This document shows, piece by piece, positions 34,906-47,246 of a stretch of DNA of 64,000 nt (position 1 is its first letter; the number at the start of each line of letters is the position of its first letter). The DNA is from Rhizophagus clarus (taxonomy: Eukaryota; Glomeromycota; Glomeromycetes; Glomerales; Glomeraceae), in contig BLAL01000060.1 of NCBI GenBank assembly GCA_015698045.1, forward strand, positions 684,501 through 748,500. The letters are read 5' to 3'. The notes below the pieces were generated by a model. The model was not told the origin of the DNA. It saw nothing but the letters and a program-made list of their open reading frames with translations, and did no database searches. Both the position numbers and the translations under genes were made by a program.

Positions 34906-36445
34906 AACTCCTCAAAAAAATTTTTTTTAAAATTTTATTATATCTGTAATTTTTAGTAAAATTGGTATATAATTATATATATTTTTATGTTTATCATTTG
35001 CCATTTTAAGGGGGGTGCAGTATATAAATTAATGATCTATATAATAATTTACAAAAAAGGAAGGATGCGTTATAACACAGAGTGTGATAAATAAATTCAC
35101 TCTATAATTATTATATAAATTTAAAAAAATTTTTTTGTAATCAAACAAAGCCTAGCTTTTTATTTTACTGTATAGGTTCCAAATACTAAAAATATTTAAG
35201 ATCTTATACTATATATTATATATAAATTACTTTATATTTGCATATTAACTAATGCTAATTCCTTTAAGATTTTTTTTATTTTTATGATTTCTACATATAA
35301 ATTCCATTTGAAAATCTTAAAATCCAGTTAAATATACTACTTTAATTTATTTTGGAATTATATAGCATCTTGATTTTTCTATTAAAAGATTATAAATTTT
35401 TTGATTTTAAGATTTTTTATTTGAATCTTATTTGATTTAATTGCAAAAATAAGATAAATTGATTTTCTCACTTGCAGATCGCTTGGCCATTTTTCCAGCA
35501 GAAGATTGCTGAAGAAAAACTTGGGCTTTTGGTTTCTTGGGCTTCTTTCAAGTAACGTTTTCTTTTTTATGGGACCTAGCCGCATCTTTTAAAACTCATA
35601 CAGTTCAAAAATACCAAGTTTTGGCAGAATTACTAGCTTGGTATCCCAGTAAGAAAATTACATACTGAAAATATACTGAAAATAATCTGAATTTTAAGAA
35701 TATTTAACTATAAAATTATGTATGTTATAAGTATAAATTAAATATAATTTTAGAATATTTTATGTAAGATATTTATATCCATAAATAATGCTAAAATTAT
35801 ATTTGAAAATACTGCATTTAATATGTAAAAAGTTCATAAAATATCCTTAAATTTTGCCTCTTTAAGTATATTTTAAGTGTAAAATTATGTCATTAATTTC
35901 TACTTAATTTCAGGATAAATTTTATTTTGTATTATTATATATATTCATCATTATTTAAGAATATTTAAAGCCCATTTTCAGTATATTATAAAATTGTAAT
36001 TTGCATATATTTCAATAATATTTCAATTAGAAATAACATATATTTTCAGTAGTTTTAAAGGTCATTTTAGTTCAAATATAATAATATTTTATGTATCTTT
36101 TAATTAGAAATAGCATACATTTTTACTTACATTAAAGGTTATTTCAATTACATTTTTACATTTGATAAAATATTGATTTAACAATATTTTTAGTATATAA
36201 ATACAATATTGATATGGTTTGATTTTATTTCAATAATAATTCGTGTACATTTTAAAGGCTACGCTAATAACTAATGAATACAAATAATTTCTATGTATAG
36301 TAAAATGATTAATTTCATATTTCTGAAACTATATAATATAAAACGAAAATAAATCAGAAATAAAATAAATAAAGAAAAGATACAGTTGAAAAAACTTATT
36401 TTTCATACCTATTACACAATAACTCGAGACCCATTTAATTTAATG
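34906..36445. other. AT-rich, no gene recognised
   Basis: Several loosely repeated 'ttaagtatattttaa' stretches lie at 35640-36200. A 67-codon minus-strand frame (35382-35585) carries a basic segment, RSPRNQKPKFF, in a locally less AT-rich patch (35460-35640). It may be a fragment of a mobile-element gene but cannot be assigned. Confidence 0.4.
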
Positions 36446-36447
36446 TA

Positions 36448-36615
36448 CACAGGTGGTCTTAATAAATTGGACTCGTCCATTCCAACAGAAAAATCTGATA
36501 TATCGAGAAATCTGACATATCAAGAACAAGTACTATAATAATCCGTTCCAGACTCGACTCTGATATATCAAAGCTTCTGGTTTATCGAAGATCCAATTTA
36601 TCAAGACTACCTGTG
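36448..36615. mobile_element. 168 bp MITE with CACAGGT ends, TA flanked
   Basis: Left end CACAGGTGGTCTTAATAAAT and complement of the right end CACAGGTAGTCTTGATAAAT, with TA at 36446-36447 and 36616-36617. The inner 'tctgatatatc' repeats recall the ends of the 7.7 kb CAGT-ended element, so a pogo-like enzyme is plausible. Confidence 0.85.
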
Positions 36616-36914
36616 TACATGTTAAAGAGGGGAAAAAGGTATATTAGTAATTTAGTTATTTGATTTTAAATCCAATATAATAAAGTTTGATGCATACCTG
36701 TTTAATAAACAATAATTTTTAAGTAAAAAAATACTTACACACGTCTACAGTTAACACCTCGACATGGCTACATTAAAATAGAAAAAATAAAAGAATCAGT
36801 TAATATTAATTTCAACAATAACTAACTATTGGATTTGAGAATATATTATAATTTTATGTTGTAATACATATTAATAAGCCTCAACCATATCCTTAAGAAA
36901 ATAAATAACCCACC

Positions 36915-37145
36915 TTCCTGACGTAATTAATTAAACTTTCACAATCGGCTCAGTCAATTAAATAATGATAATTTTCTTCTTCCCAGGCTTTGGCTAGTTT
37001 TTCCGCTATAATTGATATTGTAGTAGAAAATTTATGTATTCATACTGTCTTTCTCTGTGATAAAGTCAACTTCTCCTCTAGTAGGGTTAATTAAGACTTT
37101 CCCATTCCAGAAATTCAGGTTTTGTATCATGTATCCTTTGCTTCT
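36915..37145 (-). pseudogene. Exon remnant of an unassigned multicopy gene
   Basis: The minus strand reads FWNGKVLINPTRGEVDFITEKD and, in another phase, IIAEKLAKAWEEENYHYLID, a TGA, then ADCESLINYVRK before a GT donor at about 36913. A Trp codon would fit the TGA position. The phase change near 37030 and the stop mark it as decayed. The downstream splice partner is not found. Confidence 0.45.
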
Positions 37146-37453
37146 GGTAAAATATTTTTTTCGTCAGTCAGTTTATGAATAACATAATAACATAGATAAC
37201 ATAGACTTGTTACCATTATTTATTAGGAAGGAGAAATTAAAATAAAAAAAAACAAAGTAAAAAAATCTATAGCTTATAATAGCTATTTCATCATCGCTTA
37301 TCCGTGTTTAGCTATTTTTAGATACAAATAAAGTTAATGGATTAATCTTATTCGTGTTTAGCTATTTTTAGAAATTAAGCAATATACAACAAATATTCTT
37401 AATTATTCAGACCATAATAAAGTTTTATTATAAGTGCGAACTGCTGCAAAAAA

Positions 37454-40400
37454 TCAATGTCCAATATTTTCCCAATTAGAGTCATCAAATGCATTTTCTT
37501 TATCAATTATATAATATCTATTATCTATTTTAGCAAAACCTATACAATGATCTAAACATCTTACATCGATAAATTCTTTTGATCTGAATTGAGTAAAATG
37601 TTTACATCCATATTCATCTTCTACAATTTTTGATGTTAATTGTACATAGGCTAACATGTAAACCTGATGGTTGAATTCATGAACAAGATAATAATTTATG
37701 ATTCCATATATATCTACAATAGCGAGTTGAGGAGGCGCGTTGGGTCTGTGGGCAAGTTTATCTATTGTGCGTCTTATCTAAAATATTTATAAATAAAATA
37801 TAAAATCAAAATTAAATCAAAATAATAGCAATGATAGTAATCAAAGTTAAAAATTTTACCTGAGCATAGTAATTATTTCTTGCAATTGTATTATTTCTTT
37901 TTATACAACTACTACTAATATATTGTCCATCCGAAGTTCTTAATCTTCCATATCTTACACCATAATTATTAACCTCCTAAAAAAAAAAATTATTTTGTTA
38001 TTGTATGAATTTAAAATATTAAATAAAAGCTTTATATTACCATTTCTAAATCATTATTGTTTGTCCCTTCGTAAAATTTAATCAGATGTTTGTGTTCTTG
38101 GCTTGGCAAAGAATATTGTGTAGAAGGGGAATAAAATTCTTCTTCATACCCTTCAGTACTAAAGACCCGTTCCTTACTCCATTGTTTTAGCGGTTTTTCT
38201 TTGAAAATAGCTTTTGAGATAGAAAAAAATGGTAACATATAAAATTGCTGTAATAAAGTAAGCATATTTGCAAGGTTGCTATATGGCTTGATCTTTGATT
38301 TAATGAGTGGTTGTAATATACCACACACTCTCTCCATAGGAAACTGCCAATGGGTCCAACTAGGGCCACAATATTTAATAGAATCTGCTACATGTAACAG
38401 GTAATGAAAACTTATCTTACATGCTGCTAAACGTTGGCCATTGTTCTGATAATACTCTCTAAAATAATTAATCATTATTATAATTATTACATAATTATAA
38501 ATTATAAAACAGAAATCATTACCTTTCATAATAATCTGAAAATTTTTTAAGCAAAAGTTGTACATCATCAATTTGTTCTTCGGATATTTCAGGTTCTAAA
38601 CAAAGCTTTACAGCCTTCACAAAGTATGCCCATCCTTGAAGATGTCTATTATGTAACGAAAAGTAAATTTTTTGTTTAGTTAAAAATTTAAAATGTATTA
38701 ATTCAACTTTTACTTTTTATTAAAATACCTTTTATCCAGATATGCCTTTAGTAATGGTAATGAAAATAAAATTATCCAATTTCTCCATTCTACCGCTTTG
38801 TAACCATTATGATATTTAAATATGTCACGTGGAGGGCGACCAATTTCAATAGGCATATCTTTTTTTACTTTTTCCATTTGTATGCCAATACTTTCCCACT
38901 GTGATTTTGATAACTCATAATCATTAGACAATAATAGATTGTTATTAAAAAATTTTCCACTCCAATGTGCATACATTGATGATGCCACATTCTCGAAGAA
39001 TAAATGCATTATGTCTGTTGGGAAAGACCACGGAAATAATAATGTTTTTAATTTCAACAATTCACTGGACCCCTTAATTCCTATATAGTAAAGTAATTAA
39101 TACAGATTTGTAAGTGTACTTTTTTCTCAAGAAAATCATACCTGTTTCTCTGATCATTTCATCTTTTCGATCTTTATTCATTTCTTCTGCAATTAATTTT
39201 CCCATATTGATCGTATCATCATGATTTCTTATATTACAAAAAGCAGATGATGGATAGTATATGTGTTTATTTGATGTGTGACAAGTCCCTTTTATCATAC
39301 AAAAACGACAAGCTTTATACGAATTGTGTCCAGAGAGGTTTAAGCTTTTGCTTAACGCTGGAACATCACCCGTCCATGTTAATAAATGTGCGCGTAAAAT
39401 AAAAGGTTCATTTGTTCGTCCGTCTATACACTGAATTCCTTCTATAATATTTAACAAAATAAAATTTCAATTATAGAAAAAATACATTTTATTAGATATT
39501 AAAATTAGCTTTACCTTCAAGTTCTTGTAATTCTTTTATAAGAGGACATAAAAAGGAATTAAAATGCTTTGGCGAACGGGGACCTGGTATTATCATTGTC
39601 ACCAGTAGATTTTCTTTTTTTACACGAATAGAAGGATGAAGGTTATTATTTATTAATAAGATTACCCAGCAATCATCAGTCCGTTGTTCAAAGATCTGAT
39701 ATCCATCACATGTCCCAGATAGTGCGATATCCCGATCATCTTTAAAAAAATCCCTTTGTAGTAAATCCTTATATAACCTATTGAAAGAAACATATTTTTA
39801 ATGGCCTTTTTTTTTAAAAAAAAAAATTTACTTTATAGTAATTAAATTATACTCACAATCCGTCAAAGATATCAGCATATATTTCTTCCTCTCCTTTGTT
39901 TTGGAAATAAGTACTTCTATATTGTAATTCTTCGGCTCTTTCTTTATTCTTGTATTGAATTATTAGGCGTTGTTTTACCGAAAAAAAAAATGTTGTATTT
40001 ACAGGTTTGCCATTATCATCAAATCTGTTTTCAGCACAAATAGGGCAACTGGCTAAATTTTCATATGATGATGTAAATGCAATACAACTGTTTTTGCAAG
40101 TATCGTATCTATGAGGTTCAAAAGGAATTATGCTATTGATTTTTTTTTTCAACTTATAGATTGTTAAATTAGAATTAACATTATCAAGTATTTTGTTGAA
40201 TGCGATGTCAGATATTGAATGGAGTACTTTTGTATGTAAAAGACGTAAACCTTGAATCAATTCATCTAAAATAAATAAATATTATTATTTATCAAAACTA
40301 AAATCAATAAACATAGAATTAACTGTACCATCGTTTATGTTTGTCATTTCAGATTCCTCAAATTCTTTATCATCATCTGTTAATTCATCATTCTCTTCAG

Positions 40401-41012
40401 AAATATATGCACTTGTTTTTGAACAATCACTTTCAGTTTCTATGTCTCCTTTATCATCATCTTCATCACAATCTTTATTATCAAGACTTTGCCTATCACT
40501 ATTCTTATCGTAATCTTCGTTATTAGGAATTGGATTACCATTATAATAATCTTCGTTGTCAAGAAATGGCTCATCGCTATCGTAATCGTCATAATCTTCT
40601 GATCTGCAATTAACATGACTTTGATGATTATTAAAGTATTATTATAACAATAATGTTTTAATAAAGTAAAATTTACTTTTTGTTATAAACAATTAAATAA
40701 TTACCTTTTAGGTATGTCTTTTAAAATTAAAGGAACATGATCGTTATTTGAAACATTGCTTTCTGAACTTGTATCTGATTTATCCGATTCATCGTCTTCG
40801 AACTTTCTTTTTTCAGCTGCGTTACAACTTGAAATTGATTCACTATCGCTTTTTGTTTCTGATCCGCCTTCTGCTTCATATCCATTGATTTTTTCAATAT
40901 TTGCTTTTTCTCTTTTTTGATGTTTTTTAAAAGTTTTTTTAGTAGACAACCACTTTCCGTTACCATCTTTAGAATTTATTTTACAAATACGACAAGAACA
41001 AAAAAATGGCAT
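37454..41012 (-). CDS. CACTA/EnSpm (tnp2-type) transposase, intact, ten exons
   Basis: Exons: 41012-40705, 40603-40329, 40265-39857, 39777-39515, 39441-39142, 39080-38729, 38645-38523, 38458-38041, 37976-37860 and 37777-37454. They sum to 2,889 bp, one unbroken frame of 962 residues, with every intron GT-AG. The N-terminus has a Cys pair module (CSCRICKI) and about 190 residues rich in Asp, Glu and Ser. The tnp2-type core shows CKNSCIAF, CPICAENRF, LSGTCDGYQIF, LLTWTGDVPAL, GHNSYKACRFC, and PTDIMHLFFENVAS. The C-terminal part contains HYLLHVADS, GPSWTHWQFPMERVCG, typical of the DUF4218 region of these proteins. No inverted CACTA ends were found around it. It may be an active element with unrecognised ends, or an immobilised copy under constraint. 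Confidence 0.9.
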
Positions 41013-41204
41013 ATTAAAATGTGATAGAATTTATAAGTAACAAGAGCTATTTTTATAAACAATCACATATTGTATTACATGATTGTATTACAATTTACGA
41101 GAGGTCGTGTTACAAGTAACTCTTCACAACATACAGATATAGAGATTGTGTATCGTAAATCATCTTTCTAGAGATAATATAATAATGACAATGATATTCG
41201 ACGG

Positions 41205-41470
41205 TTCCATAATAATTATTCAAAGCCATACTGATTGTATTATGAGCAACGGTTCATATAAAGCCATAATAATTATTCAAAGCCATACTGATTGTATTAT
41301 GAGCAACGGTTCATACAAAGCCATACTAATTGTCAAAGAGATTGTGTTATGAGCAACGGTTCATACAAAGCCATACTAATTGTCAAAGAGATTGTGTTAT
41401 GAGCAACGGTTCATACAAAGCCATACTAATTGTCAAAGAGATTGTGTTATGAGCAACGGTCGTATTGATG
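41205..41470. repeat. 50-57 bp tandem repeats upstream of two divergent genes
   Basis: Two 57 bp units are followed by three nearly identical 50 bp units, all sharing 'tatgagcaacggttcata' and 'caaagccatact'. The array lies between the starts of the tnp2-type gene (41012, minus) and the gene at 42069 (plus), so it may belong to a shared promoter or to subterminal transposase-binding repeats. Confidence 0.85.
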
Positions 41471-41597
41471 ACCGATAAATTGAATCATTTTATTTTATGT
41501 ATTGTTATCAATGAAATTGATTTAACCGTGTTAATACTGACAAGAATGTAGTCATTAATAATTTCATAATTGTAATTTTCATAATAATTTTTTTCTT

Positions 41598-41855
41598 ATG
41601 ACACCAACACTTGGGTCATCCCACAGTGAAATGCAAAAGTTATCTAACAAAATATTTAAAGGTATAAACGCCCTCTCACCAATTGTTCGCAAGGCTTTCC
41701 TTCAGTCAGAACCCAAGAATAAAGTTATATCGGTTATTAGACCTGTGGCATCAAAGCCCGAGGTCACCGAAGGAGACCAGTATCAAGCATGGGTTCAGTT
41801 CCATTTGTTAATGAGTTACGCCAAGAACAGCTACTATCTCACTTACATACCATAA
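41598..41855 (+). other. Unassigned coding-like segment
   Basis: An 85-codon ATG frame (TPTLGSSHSEMQKLSNKIF, then an EGDQYQAWVQFH stretch) has balanced composition unlike its AT-rich surroundings. A second phase stays open beyond it, to about 41929 (QEQLLSHLHTINLPLKKFL). A frameshifted fragment of a mobile-element protein is the likeliest reading. No family recognised. Confidence 0.35.
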
Positions 41856-42068
41856 ATCTCCCGTTAAAGAAGTTTTTGGAGAGGCACTTTATCAGACCAT
41901 CAGGGCAGAAAATGAGTCAAATACTATAAATGGTATTTCGCGATCAATAAAAAATAAAAAATAAATTGATTGACAAACAACGCGTCAGTCGCGTCACGTT
42001 TAAGTATAAAGTATAAATACACGCTATCTCATCATTTCTTTACGCACTTTTTTTAATTTTTAAAAAAA

Positions 42069-42979
42069 ATGGAACAAATACCTTCTGAAATCAATACCGA
42101 GGTATAAGAGCAAAAATATAAAAATATTTTTAATAATCTATAATCGAAAATTCTTACTTTGTTACTTTGGTATTTTAATATTATAGCTCAGGCTCATATA
42201 TAAACCTACGAGTAAATATAACTTACAAGACACAATAGGCTTGAAATACGAAAAACAACGCTGGCTTGCTTATTTGGTAACTATTTATTAATTTTTAATA
42301 AGAAGAATAAAAATTGTTTTTTTAATAGTTAATTTTTGTAATAGGAGATAATGCGAGAATGTCTTTATGAAAAGAACGTAGATTTTAACGTTAATTATAG
42401 GAGTCAAAAGCATGTGATAACTGCACAAATTGTTCGTTCTGTAAATATTAAATTTTAATTCTCATCATTTCTTTTTTTTTTTTTAAAAGTATACTAAAAA
42501 TTATTATATTATAGTTTAAAAAAAGGGCTCCTGACTTCCCTGTAACCGCAGGTGACTGGGCTGTAAAGGAAATGCTTGTTAGCACAATTCAAAATAAGCG
42601 TAAGTTATAATAACTTTATTTATAACTAGTGGGTTTATAGTAGAGATTAATTATTTCATTTTATTTTATAATAGGTTATTATCTAAAAAAAAAGAAAAAT
42701 GAATTAGAAAATAATTTAAGAGTTCCACCACGAAATTCTCCAGCATTACAGGACCGTTCTCCACCACCCCCTCAAGCACAACAAGATCCTCCTTCTCCAG
42801 TTGAGCCTCCTTCTCCAGTTGAGCCTCCTCCTCCAGTTGAGCCTCCAGAACCACGTACTGATGAAGAACAAGTTCCAATTAATCCTCCAAAAAGGGTCCG
42901 GAAACAACGTGAAAATGACAAAGAGAATCAGAATAATGTTCCTAAAAAAAGAGGAAGAAAAGCAAAATCAAATAAATAA
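42069..42979 (+). CDS. Proline-rich basic protein of unknown function, five exons
   Basis: Exons 42069-42101, 42187-42276, 42345-42440, 42515-42599 and 42675-42979 join without a break into 202 residues. The first half has a compact charged region (KYEKQRWLAYL, EIMRECLYEKN, RAPDFPVTAGDWAVKEML). The second half repeats PPSPVE and PPPPVE three times. It ends in a basic tail (PKKRGRKAKSNK) with an AT-hook-like RGR core, so nuclear location and DNA binding are plausible. It is divergently arranged with the tnp2-type transposase, about 1.06 kb apart. CACTA elements often carry a second DNA-binding protein, which this might be, but no sequence signature proves it. Confidence 0.7.
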
Positions 42980-43409
42980 ACTTAATCTCGGAGATGTCAA
43001 TTTCTTCGTTCTTGTAGTATAAAACGAATTATACATAGTTTTGACTTAATTAGTTCAATAAAGTTATGTATTAGAGATATAAACTATTGATTAATTCATC
43101 TTAAGGTTGAATGAAAACTATTGTTCGTGTTACTTAATTATTTTAATGATTTTCATTTCATTCGAATTACAGTAATAAAAAATTACTTCCGTATAAATAA
43201 ATTGAATTGTGCAACGCGTAAATTTGTCCACGCCTCATTTATGCTTGGATTGGATGTTCAATCACTAAATAAAGTAATATCATATAAAATAATCTACACA
43301 CTATAAATTACTTTGATAAGAAATTTTACACATTTAATCTTTGTTCTAAAAAATCGCTTTAAATCTTATAAATACTTTTCCCTTCAATTATGATAACTTA
43401 CAGTTGAAA

Positions 43410-43903
43410 ATGGTTCACAAAAGAAGTCAAAATAAATTACAAGAACGAAAAAATAAATCCTTTTCAAATAATAAAAGAAAAAGAGATAAGGTGAGTGAAC
43501 ACTTTAGAACCGCCTAGAGTGGTTACTAGGTTCGCCCGTAGTTTTTCAGATCTTTTAGATAGCTTTTTTTATTTTTTTTCTTCTTATATCTTTTATTTTT
43601 TTGTTTATCTTTTTTTGGAGGGTTTAATAAAGGATGAAGTATATAATTGTATTCGGTTGTTATCTGGTTTCTAATTAAAAAATTGGTTTAGGTCAACTCT
43701 TTAAATGAAACAATTGAAAATAAAGATAAAGGTAAAGGTAATTATAAATTATAATTGTATAAATAATATCAATTACTAACATTTATTTAGAAATTACACA
43801 ATTAAAACGGCAAAAAACATTTGCCGTTGAATTATATCAACAAAAATTAAACCAAATAATAGAAATAGAAAATAAATTAGAAAAACAAATGTATAGAAAA
43901 TGA
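43410..43903 (+). CDS. Small basic coiled-coil protein, three exons
   Basis: Exons 43410-43490, 43692-43731 and 43791-43903 give 77 residues in one frame. The N-terminus is strongly basic (MVHKRSQNKLQERKNK, NNKRKRDK) and the remainder is heptad-like (LKRQKTFAVELYQQKLNQII). The charge pattern resembles the protein at 45813. Function unknown. Directly after the stop, a 17 bp unit 'aattttgtaaataaatt' is repeated four times (43903-43970). Confidence 0.5.
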
Positions 43904-44559
43904 ATTTTGTAAATAAATTTTGTAAATAAATTTTGTAAATAAATTTTGTCAATAAATTATATGTCATTATAATTCGGTTCTCCCAACTATTCTATTCATC
44001 ACTTCCGATTTAATTACATTTTTACAAGATTCCAAACGTTTTGTCACTACTAGAAAGCAAGAATTTTACGTAAGAACATGCGAGACAAGTTTTGTGAGAA
44101 AAAAATCATTTTTACACGAGAAAAAATTCTCAGGACAATCCTAACTGTTACACTGAAGATCTGCTACTATCAATCAAATTTTACGTATTACTACGATCTT
44201 TGAATTTTTGAAGTTTATTAAATATTTGTATAATTTGTAATTAGACAAATTTTACTAAAATACTATAATGCTAAATTCTGTTGGTTTATCTATATAAAAT
44301 ACGGTACTGACAAAAAGTAAATTTTACTCTTAGTTTAATATAATTTAACAAACAGATCGTGTATTTGCTAAAATCCTTCTTTTTACATGTATTTTCTCAC
44401 GCAGATTTTTCTATATTTATACAATCCAATTACGCAAAAGTTATTTTTTCTTTACGACAAAGAAATTATTTTAAGTTTTCGTAACGTCTAAAACTATGGC
44501 TAGCTTTTGATACTCTCTTTAGGTAAGTCTGCGCTAAGATGGAGAGACCCGCTTGGTCC

Positions 44560-44712
44560 CAAATTTTTTTCCCTCAACAGATTGCATAAAGGAATTGGAA
44601 AAAAAGGTGCAGGAACTTCAAGAGCAAGTGGATGGTATGGATCGGGATTAAAAGGATAACTAGAGAGAATTGCTGCGGGTATATAATGAATTAAAGAAGA
44701 CAGAGAGGAAGT
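44560..44712 (+). pseudogene. Coiled-coil exon remnant
   Basis: After a T/C-rich stretch ending in CAACAG (44576-44581) the frame reads CIKELEKKVQELQEQVDGMD, then two stops within eight codons, then RELLRVYNELKKTERK and a GTAAGT donor at 44711. It looks like an exon of a coiled-coil protein related to the neighbouring small genes, now disabled. Confidence 0.45.
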
Positions 44713-44719
44713 AAGTAAT

Positions 44720-45812
44720 CAACTTTTTTGCTAATAAGGTTCCTTAAATTAATATAATTTTTGACATTTATTTTATTAGAATTACTCGTTTAAAAGCAGA
44801 AAGGTAGGAAAGGATTGAAGAAGGTCAAGGAGAAAATAAATTTTTGTAATAATATTATTTATATTCCTAATATATTTTTTCATATATATGTGTTACAAAT
44901 TGTTTATTATCGTTGTTATAAGTTGGTAAATATTGATGTGCTTGGTAAACTAGTTTTAAAAATGAAGGATAAAGTATTGTCAAATCTAGCGCAAGAATAG
45001 TGACAATACAAAGAGCAATGACAATACAAAGAGCAATAAAATTACAGGTATTGCGAATAAAGTGACTACACTAAGATACAAATGTACTCGCCTACTTTTT
45101 AGATCTTTAATCCCTAAACAGAAAAAAAGAAAAACCTAAAGAAAAAGAAATAAAAAGAAATAACGAACTACTATCTAATAAATAAATCGACATAATGAAG
45201 TAAATAAATTTGAAAAAGGATAATCAAAAATATTATAAAAAACAAATCTATTAATGCTCCTATGATAGTCGTGAAGGTAGTTGCTGGAGGTCCATCTGGG
45301 TTAAAGTGAAGTCAAAATCTAATGTTTGTGTTAACCAATTAGATAGTCTAGAGCGATTGATTCGATCGGGAATTTCTCTTTGGAAGATCGTGTAAAAATT
45401 CAAAAAGCTTTAAACTTGGAAAAGATAGAATGTACTAAGCCACAAATTGATTAGATTTCTGACTGATCCCGTGAATCATGCGTCATCAGTTTAATAATTT
45501 TCGCTACACTCTCTTATCACACCACCCGCTATAATATAAAAATGATACAACTTATGAACGAGGTCTACATGGTGAATTTATTACCCTATCCGAAAACATG
45601 GGAAAAAGTCTACCTATAGATATCTCCTTCGTAAGAGGGAGTATAAATACTGGAGAAAAAGAAGAAATAATCATATGTTTATTTATATTGAAATGTTGAA
45701 TTGTGGGATTTATAATTAACGTTTATGGAAATCTTTCACATTTTTTTTTTATCATATAAAAAAAAGTTTTTCTTAGCTGAATCATCTTATATTTCGTTTC
45801 TGTCTTTCTGAT
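44720..45812. other. Decayed, partly coding-like stretch
   Basis: Between 45265 and 45660 composition is balanced and short frames such as YERGLHGEFITLSENMGKSL appear, but stops and phase changes are frequent and no family is recognised. 'gacaatacaaagagcaat' is repeated in tandem at 45002-45037. Confidence 0.35.
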
Positions 45813-46327
45813 ATGGGTAAACCTTCAAAAGCATCCCGAAGAAATGGAATCACTCGCCTACGACAACGACAAAAACTAAAGAAAATATCTTATATAAAAC
45901 AAATAGAAACAAAGGAGGAGGAAATAGGCGACTTACAAATTGAAGTACAAAGACTCAAAAAATTTATTGAAGACGCTGGAGAAAAAGTAATTGATGAATT
46001 TATGAAATCTGAACGTGAAAAGCAAAATTTGTTGAAGTGGATTAATTTCTATACCGAACAAATAAAAGATATGGAGAAAAAACAATATTTAAATAAATTG
46101 AAAACATATATAAATACGTCACAGTCATCTCCATCACAACAATCACGATCATCACAGTTTCCACAACAATCACAAACACAACAGCCGTCATTTAAAAGTT
46201 TGGATGACTACTTTAAGTATGAAAAGGAACAAAAGGACAAGGTAAATTTTTTATTATTTAATTTTTGATAGATTTTTATTCATTCAATAAAATTCACATA
46301 TAGGGAAGTAATATGAAATTCGACTAA
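45813..46327 (+). CDS. Basic-region coiled-coil protein (bZIP-like), two exons
   Basis: Exon 1 (45813-46241) and exon 2 (46304-46327) give 150 residues. An N-terminal basic block (SRRNGITRLRQRQKLKK) has Asn and Arg spaced as in bZIP proteins (N-x7-R). It runs into a heptad pattern with Ile or Val at residues 31, 38, 45 and 52. The zipper register is shifted by two residues from the canonical bZIP, so DNA binding is plausible, not shown. The end is rich in Ser and Gln (SSPSQQSRSSQFPQQSQ). The gene follows a relic of similar type at 44.6 kb, suggesting a local cluster. Confidence 0.6.
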
Positions 46328-47246
46328 GCTACGCACAAAACAAGAGAAAAGTTGTTTTATATTAAAAATTTTTTCTTTTAATTTTATTTTTGATCTTGCT
46401 TTTGTTGGTATCTTTTCATAATAAATAATAAATAAAAGTTCATCTTAATTATAACACTACTTTGTGATTTTCTCCTGTAAAAACCTAGTATATTTATAGC
46501 GTAAAGTTATATTTTATTAAAAGAATAAATTCATTCATCACACCATGATTTTAAAAAGTGTATACGCAAATTATTTTCAAATAACATCCAGCAATTTCTG
46601 GAGTTTTAATTAACTATCTTTTTTAATCAAAGATCAAGATGGAATAAAGGATTAAAGGCAGAGACAAATTAAAACCAAAAGTAATAAAAAAAGTAAATTT
46701 AGTAAAAAATGCCTTAAAAAGACAAAATGAAAAAAGAAAGATATAAATAAATGTAAACGAAAATGATACAGACAGACATATAATGAATATTTTATCGACC
46801 TATTCCTTTCATTTCGTTATGATTTTTGAAGATCATGAAGGAACCTATCCCGTCAAAATTTACTTAAAATGAGGATCGATCAACATCCATAATATGTTTG
46901 TGACACCTTCTTCGGCAAATACATTTTTTTTTGCACAAATTCAGGAGTTTGTCAAACAATCCTAACTGTTACATTAATTGTCAAATTACTAATAGTAAAA
47001 AAAAAAAATCATTGTTTTTTTTCACTAAAAGATGTAAAGATGTAATTCAATATCGAATTACATATTACGATTAATATGTCGCAGCAAAAAAAGCCATGAA
47101 ATCGAATTACATATTACATATTACGATTAATAAATTTATCAGAAAAAAATTAAAAATTCATTTTTTAGTTTTTCTTCTTTCTCTAATTCTCCTCTTTTTT
47201 AAAAAATTACTGAATTTTTTCTACCACCTTTATCGCAATTTTAAAT
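46328..47246. other. Intergenic, no gene recognised
   Basis: AT-rich. 'acaatcctaactgttaca' near 46952 also occurs at 44139. A frame at 47096-47311 overlaps the next gene's first exon in another phase and is not supported. Confidence 0.4.

Noticed and set aside
44046..44075. CACTACTAGAAAG, resembling a CACTA terminus
   Set aside because: No matching inverted end or 3 bp duplication was found to the right, so it may be chance.
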